DNA from: Candidatus Peribacteria bacterium
GTDB taxonomy: Bacteria; Patescibacteriota; Gracilibacteria; UBA1369; LOWO2-01-FULL-3
NCBI GenBank assembly: GCA_943359415.1
Contig: CALRHQ010000001.1
Span: 1 to 38,069, forward strand
DNA length: 38,069 nt
Reading direction: 5' to 3'
Part shown: piece by piece, positions 30,978-38,069 of the stretch
How the letters are laid out: every line of letters begins with the position of its first letter
How positions within the stretch are numbered: position 1 is the stretch's first letter
Made by a program: the position numbers and the translations under genes
Notes under the pieces: generated by a model
Told to the model about the DNA's origin: nothing
Database searches by the model: none
What the model saw: the letters and a program-made list of their open reading frames with translations, nothing else

Positions 30978-32630
30978 TTGGTACTAGAATCAATAATAAA
31001 TCTTGACCAAGCAATCCTTGCAAAGATCGAACCGCTTCAAACGGAATTTTTTATAAAAGTTTTTAAAATAATGACAGACTTCGGAAGCGTAGCGGCTATA
31101 CTTATTTTTACAATTTTACTTCTGATATTTTTACTTTCAAAGAAGGAAATCCAAAAATTTTACGCTGTTGCGTTTACTGCATTTGGAGCATTTTTGACGG
31201 AATTTATATTGAAATATACTGTGCTACGAGAACGTCCTGAAAGGATGATTGTATTTGAAGATGATCCAAGTTTTCCAAGTGGACACACGACAATGTCTTT
31301 CGTATTTTTCATGCTTTTATTTTTTATATTTAAGGACAAAATAAAAAACAAATTTTTGAAATTTATATTTTTTGTAAGCTGTTTGACATTCGCATCACTA
31401 ATAGGATTTAGCAGATTATATTTGCATGTACACAATCCATCGGATGTATTTGCAGGAATAGTTATTGCCATATTTTGGCTCAGCATAGGGCTGAATTTCG
31501 CAGAGGAAGTCATTGCACTGAAAAATATGATACTTAAATTTTTATACAAAAACATTGTAAAAAGAATTGTTTTTCTTTTTGATCCGGAAGATATACATGA
31601 TCATTTCAATAAGATTGGAAGATTTTTGGGAAGCAATGTTGTCACAAGATTATTTACACGGGCGATTTTTTATTATAAAAATGAAGTACTTAAGCAAAAA
31701 ATTCTAGGAATAAAATTCGAAAATCCGGTTGGACTTGCGGCAGGTTTTGATAAAAATATCGAGCTTTATAAAATTCTTCCTGAAGTTGGATTTGGATATG
31801 AAGAAGGTGGGTCAATAACAGGAGATAAATGCTATGGAAACCCAAGACCAAGACTGTGGAGGCTAAAAAAATCTCAAGGGCTTATAGTATATTATGGGTT
31901 AAACAATAAAGGTGCCGACGAAATTTCAAATAGGATTAAAAAAGAAAAATTCAAATTTCCATTAGGCGTAAGTGTTGCAAAAACAAACTGCGAACGCACA
32001 GCGATGTCGGATGAAGGAATCAAAGATTATTTAAAAGGATTTAATCTCACAAAAGAAATCTGTTCATACATGACGATAAATATTTCATGTCCAAATACGC
32101 ATGGAGGACAGCCATTTACGGATCCAGAGTCGTTAGCTAAATTGTTAAAAGTGATAGCGAAAAATAGAAATAAAAAACCTGTTTTTTTGAAAATGCCACC
32201 GGACTTAAAACGCTCGGAAATCGACGACATAATAGAAATAGCTGCAAAGTCTAAAATAGATGGATTTATTTGCACAAACCTCACAAAAGACAGGACAAAC
32301 AAAAAAATGATGACGAAAATTCACGAAAAAAATATCGTAGAATTTGGTGGGATAAGCGGGAAACCTGTCGAAGATTTATCTAATGAAACGATAAAATATA
32401 TTTACAAAAAAACGCAGGGCAAATCAATAATCATAGGAGTTGGAGGTATATTTAATGCAGAGGATGCTTATAAAAAAATACGACTTGGTGCATCACTTTT
32501 GCAGATGATTACTGGCATGATTTTTGAAGGACCTCAGGTCATAGGAGAGATCAATCAAGGCCTTGTAAAACTTCTAAAAAAAGACGGCCTTGAGAATATC
32601 TCGCAGGCCGTCGGAATCGATAACAAATAG
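30978..32630 (+). CDS. pyrD: Fusion of PAP2 phosphatase and dihydroorotate dehydrogenase (class 2-like)
   Basis: A 550-residue ORF starting with TTG; a stop two codons upstream rules out a longer form. Residues 1-185 are a membrane PAP2 phosphatase with the three motifs KYTVLRERP, PSGH and SRLYLHVHNPSD on about five helices. After a short linker the DHODH part begins with class 2 features (FDPEDIHDHF, GLAAGFDKN, GLNNKGAD, FMN-binding IIGVGGIFNAEDAYKKIRLGASLLQM). The catalytic base lies in NISCPNT, Cys371, where class 2 enzymes usually have Ser (NISSPNT) and class 1 have Cys. The likely role is pyrimidine synthesis at the membrane with a lipid-phosphate phosphatase attached. Confidence 0.9.
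   Translation: MVLESIINLDQAILAKIEPLQTEFFIKVFKIMTDFGSVAAILIFTILLLIFLLSKKEIQKFYAVAFTAFGAFLTEFILKYTVLRERPERMIVFEDDPSFPSGHTTMSFVFFMLLFFIFKDKIKNKFLKFIFFVSCLTFASLIGFSRLYLHVHNPSDVFAGIVIAIFWLSIGLNFAEEVIALKNMILKFLYKNIVKRIVFLFDPEDIHDHFNKIGRFLGSNVVTRLFTRAIFYYKNEVLKQKILGIKFENPVGLAAGFDKNIELYKILPEVGFGYEEGGSITGDKCYGNPRPRLWRLKKSQGLIVYYGLNNKGADEISNRIKKEKFKFPLGVSVAKTNCERTAMSDEGIKDYLKGFNLTKEICSYMTINISCPNTHGGQPFTDPESLAKLLKVIAKNRNKKPVFLKMPPDLKRSEIDDIIEIAAKSKIDGFICTNLTKDRTNKKMMTKIHEKNIVEFGGISGKPVEDLSNETIKYIYKKTQGKSIIIGVGGIFNAEDAYKKIRLGASLLQMITGMIFEGPQVIGEINQGLVKLLKKDGLENISQAVGIDNK
32576..32612 (-). terminator. Intrinsic terminator of the lipoprotein gene, inside the pyrD 3' end
   Basis: On the minus strand GACGGCCT-GC-GAGA-TAT-TCTC-A-AGGCCGTC forms a long GC-rich hairpin, followed at once by seven T. 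It serves the gene ending at 32636. On the plus strand the same bases encode the last residues of PyrD (KDGLENISQAVG). Confidence 0.85.
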
Positions 32631-32635
32631 ATTTA

Positions 32636-33454
32636 CTATTTTACCGGAAAGCTTTTTGAATCAGTTATATCAACAAAACTTTCTACTCCATCAACTTCGC
32701 CTTTTTCAGCTGCAGTTACATAGTATTCAACGCTTTCAGTGAATTTAAGCTTTAGATCACTTTTGACCTGTATAACCCCATCCTTTTCTGTGACAAGAGG
32801 CTTTGAAGGAACATTCGGTTCAACTATTACAAGTTTGTCATCTTTTCTTTGAACAACGTAAGCCGCTCCATCAAGACATGGATTAATTCCATTATCCGCA
32901 TAAGCTTTACACATGTTAACTTCAACAGTATATTCATCGGCTCCAACATCTTTGAACTCTACTAAGAAAGTTTCATCTTGTTTTGGTAGAGCACTTGGAG
33001 CAGAAATAGCCGGAAGCTCAATTCGGTCAGGCATAGGTACAGAAATTTCTTTCGATACATAAGTTCCATCTTCAAAAGTTATTTTTATAAGGAAATCATT
33101 AGAGCTTTTTTTGATATCATCTCCTTTCAAGACAACGCTACATTTGTGAGGAAATCTAGGCCTGTCACACATATTTCCACTTTCAGGTTCTTGATCACTT
33201 GTCTCACTTACATACATAAGTTTTGGATTTATAGCATCTGACAATTCAGAAGAATATAGGTCGCCAGCTTCATTTTCAGGCTCACTTAAGCCAAGATCAG
33301 GACGCTCCAAGTAAAGATCAAAATTCAAGAATTTATCCCCTCTCCATGAAATATTATCAAGAGTAAGATTAACTTTACTTGATGACGTAGCGCATCCGGT
33401 TAAGACAAACGAAGTAATAATAACTCCTGAAACTAATAATTTTAAATTCTTCAT
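32636..33454 (-). CDS. Lipoprotein of unknown function
   Basis: A 272-residue protein with a lipobox LTGC (lipidated Cys at residue 21) after a short basic and hydrophobic N-terminus. The mature part is beta-rich and acidic, with Cys pairs (NMCDRPRFPHKC; NMCKAYADNGINPCLDG) that could be disulfides outside the cell, and an Ig-like string at the end (KSDLKLKFTESVEYYVTAAEKGEVDG). I do not recognise a family. Its terminator lies within the convergent pyrD gene. Confidence 0.8.
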   Translation of the reverse strand: MKNLKLLVSGVIITSFVLTGCATSSSKVNLTLDNISWRGDKFLNFDLYLERPDLGLSEPENEAGDLYSSELSDAINPKLMYVSETSDQEPESGNMCDRPRFPHKCSVVLKGDDIKKSSNDFLIKITFEDGTYVSKEISVPMPDRIELPAISAPSALPKQDETFLVEFKDVGADEYTVEVNMCKAYADNGINPCLDGAAYVVQRKDDKLVIVEPNVPSKPLVTEKDGVIQVKSDLKLKFTESVEYYVTAAEKGEVDGVESFVDITDSKSFPVK

Positions 33455-33480
33455 AATTATTTTGTTAAATAGTAACTATA

Positions 33481-33509
33481 TTTATAACTTTGATTAACCA
33501 AAAAAACAA
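33481..33509 (-). promoter_or_regulatory. Promoter of the lipoprotein gene at 33454
   Basis: On the minus strand TTGTTT (33504-33509), 17-bp spacer, TATAAA (33481-33486); the leader is about 20 nt, A/T-rich and without Shine-Dalgarno. Confidence 0.45.
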
Positions 33510-33519
33510 GAAAATCACC

Positions 33520-33548
33520 TAGACTTTGTGTAATGTTTTCCATATAGT
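33520..33548 (+). promoter_or_regulatory. Possible promoter of tRNA-Ser(GCU)
   Basis: TAGACT (33520-33525), 17-bp spacer, TATAGT (33543-33548); transcription would start about 24 nt before the tRNA. Confidence 0.45.
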
Positions 33549-33578
33549 GATGTAGCTTTTTGACTAGCAAAACCCAAT

Positions 33579-33711
<133 letters not shown>

Positions 33712-33723
33712 ATAAGATTGGTA

Positions 33724-33772
33724 GGGATGAGAAGTTTATGCCCAGAAGGGGTAAATCCCTCCCTCTCCGCCA
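33724..33772 (+). repeat. tRNA-Ser 3'-end copy with hairpin, element 2
   Basis: Same design as 30611-30669: GGGATGAGAAGTTTATGCCC, a shorter loop, GGGGTAAATCCC, then CTCCCTCTCCGCCA followed by TTTTTT. Its last part carries CCTCTCC, the acceptor strand of tRNA-Ser(GCU), not TCTCTCC of the other tRNA; so each element copies its own neighbour. Confidence 0.85.
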
Positions 33773-33806
33773 TTTTTTCCTACTCAAGATTTACCCGCCA
33801 AATCCT

Positions 33807-35315
33807 ATGAGAAAAATACCCGCAACAATGGCAACGCAGCATCCAGACAATGCTTCAGCGGCATATTTCACTGGAAAAAGATTTATTTCTGTTAACGATG
33901 AGATAGAAGAATGCGTCAGATCTTTCTCCGAACTGAATGTGGAAGAATATATGTGGGATTGGGAAGGGAAATTCGTAGACGAAGCGGTAATAGATAGACT
34001 TTTCAATAAATATCACAGTTTTTTTTCAAAGAAACAAATAGGCAGAGATGTATTTTTAACTTTCAGAGTTCCAAATATTTGGCTTGAGCCAAGCCACAAA
34101 CTTCCTCGTGCTTTCATGAGTATGATTACAGCAGAGAATGCTGCAAAGACTTATAAGATGCACGCTCCACCGCTTTTTGAAGTGATTTTGCCCATGACAA
34201 CAAGTGCAGATCAGCTTATTTATTTGCAAAAAACATTTTCAAAAATATCGAAAGCCACAAAAGAAATTTTTGAAATGAAATCCGATTTGAAAAGAATAGA
34301 CGTGATTCCACTTTTTGAAAAATTTGAAACACTACCGAAAATAAAATCAATTTTAAAAGAATATATCGATTTTCTTAAAAAGGAATATCACTTCAAACCT
34401 CAGTACATGCGGACTTTCACAGCGAGAAGCGATACGGCTATGAATAGCGGTTTTTTGCCTGCAAAACTTTTTTCAAAACAAGCAATAAGCCTTTATCATG
34501 AATTTGGAGAAGAAGAAAATATCAAAATGTATCCATGGGTTGGAGGTGGTGCATTGCCATTTAGAGGCGGAATAAATCCTGAAAACATAGATGCCGTTTT
34601 GGAGGAATATAAAGGAGTGGCAACGCTTACACTTCAGAGTGCATTTAGATATGATTATCCTCTGAAGGAAGTGAAAAAGGCCATCAAGAAGTTAAATGAA
34701 AAAATTCCGGAAAATAGGAAAAAATACATAAAAATCAGTGCAAAAGAGCAGGAACAATTAAATGATTTTAATAATTACGTTTCAAGATATTTCAAATCTG
34801 TTATAGAGCCGTCAGCGGAAATGATAAATCATTTAGGTAAAAAATTACCTCAAAACAGAGAACGTATACAGCATGTCGGACTCTTCGGATATTCACGCGG
34901 AGAAGGAAAAATAAAACTTCCACGCGCAATTATTTTTACCGGAGCTTTATATTCATTGGGAGTTCCTCCGGAGTTGATAGGGCAGGGAAGAGCGCTTTTG
35001 TATGCGAAGAAAAAAGGCATGTTGGATCTGATAAAACATTTATGTCCATATTTGATAGAAGATTTTAGACATGCCGGACATTACTTAAACAGAGAAAATC
35101 TTGATCTTTTATGCAAAAAAAACGACATATGGAAAGATGTAAGAGATGAGATAAAAGACATAGAAAAAATAATAGGAGTAGAAATCGGACAAGAAAAAAC
35201 GAGCCATATAATCCACAGAAATCTCACATCAAATATTTATCAACGATTAATTACTAATGAAGATTTTTCTGAAGACGCGATAAGGGCAGCGGAAATCAGG
35301 AAATCATTGGGGTAA
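33807..35315 (+). CDS. ppcA: Phosphoenolpyruvate carboxylase, archaeal type
   Basis: A 502-residue enzyme fixing bicarbonate onto PEP to oxaloacetate. The ATG at 33807 gives the family start MRKIPATMATQHPDNA; a longer frame from 33672 would run through the tRNA tail and is rejected. Other marks are TFTARSDTAMNSG, YPWVGGGALPFRGGINPENID and LFGYSRGEGKIKLPRAIIFTGALYSLGVPPELIGQGRAL. The length is about half that of the bacterial type, as expected for PEPCase type 2. It may supply oxaloacetate/aspartate. It is followed 10 bp later by an MFS gene. Confidence 0.95.
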   Translation: MRKIPATMATQHPDNASAAYFTGKRFISVNDEIEECVRSFSELNVEEYMWDWEGKFVDEAVIDRLFNKYHSFFSKKQIGRDVFLTFRVPNIWLEPSHKLPRAFMSMITAENAAKTYKMHAPPLFEVILPMTTSADQLIYLQKTFSKISKATKEIFEMKSDLKRIDVIPLFEKFETLPKIKSILKEYIDFLKKEYHFKPQYMRTFTARSDTAMNSGFLPAKLFSKQAISLYHEFGEEENIKMYPWVGGGALPFRGGINPENIDAVLEEYKGVATLTLQSAFRYDYPLKEVKKAIKKLNEKIPENRKKYIKISAKEQEQLNDFNNYVSRYFKSVIEPSAEMINHLGKKLPQNRERIQHVGLFGYSRGEGKIKLPRAIIFTGALYSLGVPPELIGQGRALLYAKKKGMLDLIKHLCPYLIEDFRHAGHYLNRENLDLLCKKNDIWKDVRDEIKDIEKIIGVEIGQEKTSHIIHRNLTSNIYQRLITNEDFSEDAIRAAEIRKSLG

Positions 35316-35325
35316 AAATTTTAAA

Positions 35326-36528
35326 ATGCATAAAGAGAAAATATTAATCGCACTAACAGTTTTAGTAGACGTCATTGGAATTGGCATTATTATCCCTGTT
35401 TTGCCATTTTACGTGCAATCATTTGGAGCAAAGCCATCTGTGATCACTTTGCTATTTGCAGTGTTTTCACTTTTTTCATTTTTAAGTGCTCCATTTTTAG
35501 GATCACTATCTGATAAAATAGGACGAAGACCTGTTCTTATAGTCAGTATTTTATCAACAGCGATAGGATGGATAGTTTTCGCTATGGCGAATCAAATTTG
35601 GGTACTTTTCTTGGGAAGAATTATTGATGGAATGGCTGCTGGAAATTTACCAATCGCACAAAGTTATTTGACTGATATTTCAAAGAATGATAAAGAACGA
35701 ACTGAAAATATTGGCTTTATAGGGGCAATTTTCGGGATAGGATTTATCATAGGACCAATGATAGGTGGACTATTAAGCTCTGTTTCACATTCATTTCCAT
35801 TTTGGGTTGTAGGAGCACTTGCACTTATAAATTCAATACTGGTGTTTTTCTTTTTACCTGAGACAAATAAAAATATTGATAAATCAAAAAAACTTTCTTT
35901 AAATCCAATGACTCCACTGATAACAGCGGTAAAAAATAAAGAGCTTTTGCCTGCATACATAATATGGTTTTTCTTTGGAATGGCTGCGGTAGGAATGCAT
36001 TCAGTCTTTTCGTTGTTTTTGTCGCAGGCTTTCGGATATGGAGCATTTACGGCAGGAATATTTATGACAATGATAGGAGTGATTATAGCGATAAACCAAG
36101 GAGTTGCACTAAAACATTTTTGGTTAAAAAAATTCAAGGAATCAAACCTCACACTTTGGCTCATGCCAACGTTTGCAGTAGGTTACTTCATAATGGGGAT
36201 AGAAATATTACCGGTGTTCTTAGTAGGAATGGTTCTAATAACTTTTACTCAATCGGTTCTTAGAGTGACGTTAATGAGCCAAATAGCTGGCTCAGCAAAT
36301 CCAAACGAAAGAGGGGAGGTCATGGGCATTCTCGCAGCCGTAATGTCACTTAGCACGATCGCAGGACCTATTGTTGCAGGATATGTCTTTCAAGTACACG
36401 AAAGCTTACCGTTTATCTTTAGTGGAGTATATGCGCTTGTCGCATTCGGAATAATTATTTGTGTACAACGAAAACTTCAACACAAAATTTTGCCGGAAGA
36501 TATTAACGTAGCTCCTCAAGATATTTAA
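35326..36528 (+). CDS. MFS transporter, TetA-like (DHA1) family
   Basis: A 400-residue, 12-helix-type membrane transporter. Loop 2-3 carries the MFS signature LGSLSDKIGRRPVLIVS (about residues 58-74). The motif of the drug/H+ antiporters FIGAIFGIGFIIGPMIGGLLS is in helix 5, and LALINSILVFFFLPETN in helix 6. The substrate is unknown; the TetA-like group exports drugs or metabolites. Its last 26 bp overlap the convergent ctpA gene. Confidence 0.92.
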   Translation: MHKEKILIALTVLVDVIGIGIIIPVLPFYVQSFGAKPSVITLLFAVFSLFSFLSAPFLGSLSDKIGRRPVLIVSILSTAIGWIVFAMANQIWVLFLGRIIDGMAAGNLPIAQSYLTDISKNDKERTENIGFIGAIFGIGFIIGPMIGGLLSSVSHSFPFWVVGALALINSILVFFFLPETNKNIDKSKKLSLNPMTPLITAVKNKELLPAYIIWFFFGMAAVGMHSVFSLFLSQAFGYGAFTAGIFMTMIGVIIAINQGVALKHFWLKKFKESNLTLWLMPTFAVGYFIMGIEILPVFLVGMVLITFTQSVLRVTLMSQIAGSANPNERGEVMGILAAVMSLSTIAGPIVAGYVFQVHESLPFIFSGVYALVAFGIIICVQRKLQHKILPEDINVAPQDI

Positions 36529-37732
36529 TAGCTGCTTCTTTTTGGGTATCCTTTTTATTCTTCAAGTCTTCATCTTTCAGTTCAACAACAATGTCAGGAA
36601 TAAGGCCGACATGATTTACGCTACGTCCATTGGGCGTAAACCACTTTGCGATAGTCATTCTTATACTTGATCCATCTTCAAAACTATCCACTTCCTGAAC
36701 AGATCCTTTTCCATAAGTCTTAGTTCCCATCACAATTCCTCGTTTAAGATCTTGTACTGCACCTGCAAGAATTTCTGAGGCAGAAGCACTTCCTTCATTT
36801 ACTAAAACAATTAAAGGAACTTTTGTAAGCTTTGGATTTCCATTAGTTTTCATCATGTCGTTTTCTTTTCCACGTTGGCGAATTTCAACAGCATTAGTAT
36901 TAGCAGGCAATAAATAAGATAAAAGCTCTACAGCGCTACTTAAATAGCCACCGCCGTTATATCTCAAATCAACAATTAAACCTTTTGGTTCATCTAAAAT
37001 CATTCCAGAAATAGCTTTTCCAAATTGTTCATTTGTCTTCTCGTTAAATTGATTTACGCTCAAGTAAACAATACCACTTTTTGTTTTTTCCATAGTAACA
37101 CTATCGATTTCTATACTGTCACGGATGATAGAAACATCGAAAGTTTTATCAAGATTTTTTCTACCGATTGTAAGAGTCACGCTTGTTCCTTTTTTACCGC
37201 GAATAGCCATTATCGCATCAAAAAGAGACATGTCATTTGCAATTTTTTCATCTATTTTGTAAATAATATCTCCGGGAAGTAAACCAGCATTTTCAGCAGG
37301 ACTGCCTTTCATTGGAGTTACAATTTTTAAAAGTTTATCCTCAACTGTAAGTTCTGCCCCAATACCTTCAAGTTTTCCATCTATATTTTCTCCAAATTCT
37401 TTGCTTTCTTCAGGCGTCATGAAAACCGTATAAGGATCTTCAAACGAATTAACCAATCCTTTTATTGCACCATAAATTTTATCTTCTGAAGGAACCTTAC
37501 TTTCATCTACATATTCTTTATCAAGTTTATCCCAAATATCCCAAAAAAGATTCAAATTTTCATCATGTTCCACCTTGTCTGAAACTACTATATCTTCGCT
37601 TTTATTTGTTTCAAAAACATTGCCAAGAAGCCCGAAACTGCTTGCTTGCCATCCTACCAAAAAAGAAAAAATGGCAATAACAGATCCAACAAAAACTTTC
37701 TTTCCTGTGCCTGTATTTTCAAGTTCGTACAT
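36503..37732 (-). CDS. ctpA: C-terminal processing protease (S41 family)
   Basis: A 409-residue secreted or anchored protease with an N-terminal membrane helix (residues 13-32). The PDZ domain (GIGAELTVEDKLLKIVTPMKGSPAENAGLLPGDIIYKID, about 110-150) is followed by the S41 catalytic core: VDLRYNGGGYLSSAVELLSYLL, the Ser in NEGSASASEILAGAVQDL and the Lys in GTKTYGKGSVQEV. It trims or degrades exported proteins. It lies 9 bp downstream of the pcrA/uvrD gene. Confidence 0.95.
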   Translation of the reverse strand: MYELENTGTGKKVFVGSVIAIFSFLVGWQASSFGLLGNVFETNKSEDIVVSDKVEHDENLNLFWDIWDKLDKEYVDESKVPSEDKIYGAIKGLVNSFEDPYTVFMTPEESKEFGENIDGKLEGIGAELTVEDKLLKIVTPMKGSPAENAGLLPGDIIYKIDEKIANDMSLFDAIMAIRGKKGTSVTLTIGRKNLDKTFDVSIIRDSIEIDSVTMEKTKSGIVYLSVNQFNEKTNEQFGKAISGMILDEPKGLIVDLRYNGGGYLSSAVELLSYLLPANTNAVEIRQRGKENDMMKTNGNPKLTKVPLIVLVNEGSASASEILAGAVQDLKRGIVMGTKTYGKGSVQEVDSFEDGSSIRMTIAKWFTPNGRSVNHVGLIPDIVVELKDEDLKNKKDTQKEAAIKYLEELR

Positions 37733-37741
37733 AAGAAAATT

Positions 37742-38069
37742 TTAGCTTATTTTTCGAAGTGGCGCAACGCTTATAGCAAGTTTCTTTACACCTATTTTTG
37801 GATCTTCGAAGGCAACAGTTGCGACTCCACCTGTTACGTTGACAATTATTCCACCACCGAAAACCAAATGTGCAACTCTATCTCCTGACGAAAGTTCTAT
37901 ATCAACGCCTTTATCAAGTTCAACAGGTACAGGTCGTCTTTCAATATCTGAGATAGAGAAATGTTTTCTCGTAGAATTTTGTCCGTAATTTCTATCTACA
38001 AGAGCTGCATCAATATCTTCCAAAAATTGAGAAGGAATATTGGCTTTGGATTCTCCATAAAGCATTCTT
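37742..38069 (-). CDS. pcrA: C-terminal end of UvrD/PcrA-type DNA helicase (cut by window edge)
   Basis: The last 108 codons or so of a frame that is open to the right edge. RMLYGESKANIPSQFLEDID is the helicase motif VI flank (normally RxxYGxxxxNxPSRFLxEIP), followed by the C-terminal PcrA/UvrD domain (GDRVAHLVFGGGIIVNVTGGVATVAFEDPKIGVKKLAISVAPLRKI), which binds RNA polymerase in PcrA. The catalytic part lies outside. Confidence 0.88.
   Translation of the reverse strand, partial: RMLYGESKANIPSQFLEDIDAALVDRNYGQNSTRKHFSISDIERRPVPVELDKGVDIELSSGDRVAHLVFGGGIIVNVTGGVATVAFEDPKIGVKKLAISVAPLRKIS

Overview
The window looks like a small-genome, AT-rich bacterium of the Candidate Phyla Radiation (Patescibacteria), perhaps a Peregrinibacteria-like lineage. 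This is inferred from gene content: large cysteine-rich proteins without known function, SLH and FG-GAP surface proteins, an archaeal-type PEP carboxylase, a PAP2-dihydroorotate dehydrogenase fusion, tandem DUF881 proteins and lipoproteins. TGA ends murI, comM and other conserved genes at their expected lengths, so the UGA=Gly code of Gracilibacteria/SR1 does not apply. Most genes lack a clear Shine-Dalgarno sequence, and several have a -10 box only 6-9 nt before the start codon, as expected for leaderless mRNAs.

Layout. 1-4671 (mostly minus): C-terminally cut RlmI-like methyltransferase, lipoprotein, SAM methyltransferase, a small plus-strand orphan, YbeY, a GH18-like anchored protein and a SpoU methylase. 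4673-8955: FG-GAP/SLH surface protein, then a divergent gene for a HTH-coiled coil-transmembrane protein, facing two tandem DUF881 genes. The start of the HTH gene and the promoter region in front of it carry a dense cluster of TGTCTA/TAGACA sites. 9035-16227: cysteine-rich protein plus murI (plus strand), then dnaB-lysS-guaA (minus). 16373-21903: yraN, a PEGA-like membrane protein, comM, a GIY-YIG protein, a Nudix hydrolase and a second cysteine-rich paralog whose N-terminus is interrupted by an in-frame TAA. 21906-27691: secreted/SLH pair, murA, ComEC-type metallo-beta-lactamase, and a fibronectin-III wall protein followed by a long inverted repeat. 27797-38069: B3/B4 protein and argS, GC-rich tandem repeats, two tRNA-Ser genes each followed by a copy of its own 3' end, PCD, PAP2-PyrD, a lipoprotein, ppcA, an MFS transporter, a CtpA protease and the C-terminus of PcrA/UvrD.

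The housekeeping genes serve translation (lysS, argS, ybeY, two rRNA/tRNA methylases, two tRNA-Ser), replication (dnaB, pcrA), peptidoglycan precursors (murA, murI) and nucleotide synthesis (guaA, pyrD). The surface genes point to a Gram-positive-like envelope with SLH-anchored, lipid-anchored and possibly sortase-anchored proteins. No stretch above 300 bases lacks a gene; the largest non-coding blocks are the repeat/tRNA region 30287-30686 and the tRNA region 33455-33806.

The signals most worth following are: (1) the TGTCTA/TAGACA cluster around and inside the gene of a membrane-tethered DNA-binding protein; (2) the tRNA-Ser 3'-end copies, each matching its own upstream tRNA; (3) the cysteine-rich paralogs and the nonsense codon in one of them; (4) the GC-rich repeat family; (5) the PAP2-PyrD fusion with a Cys where class 2 enzymes have Ser.
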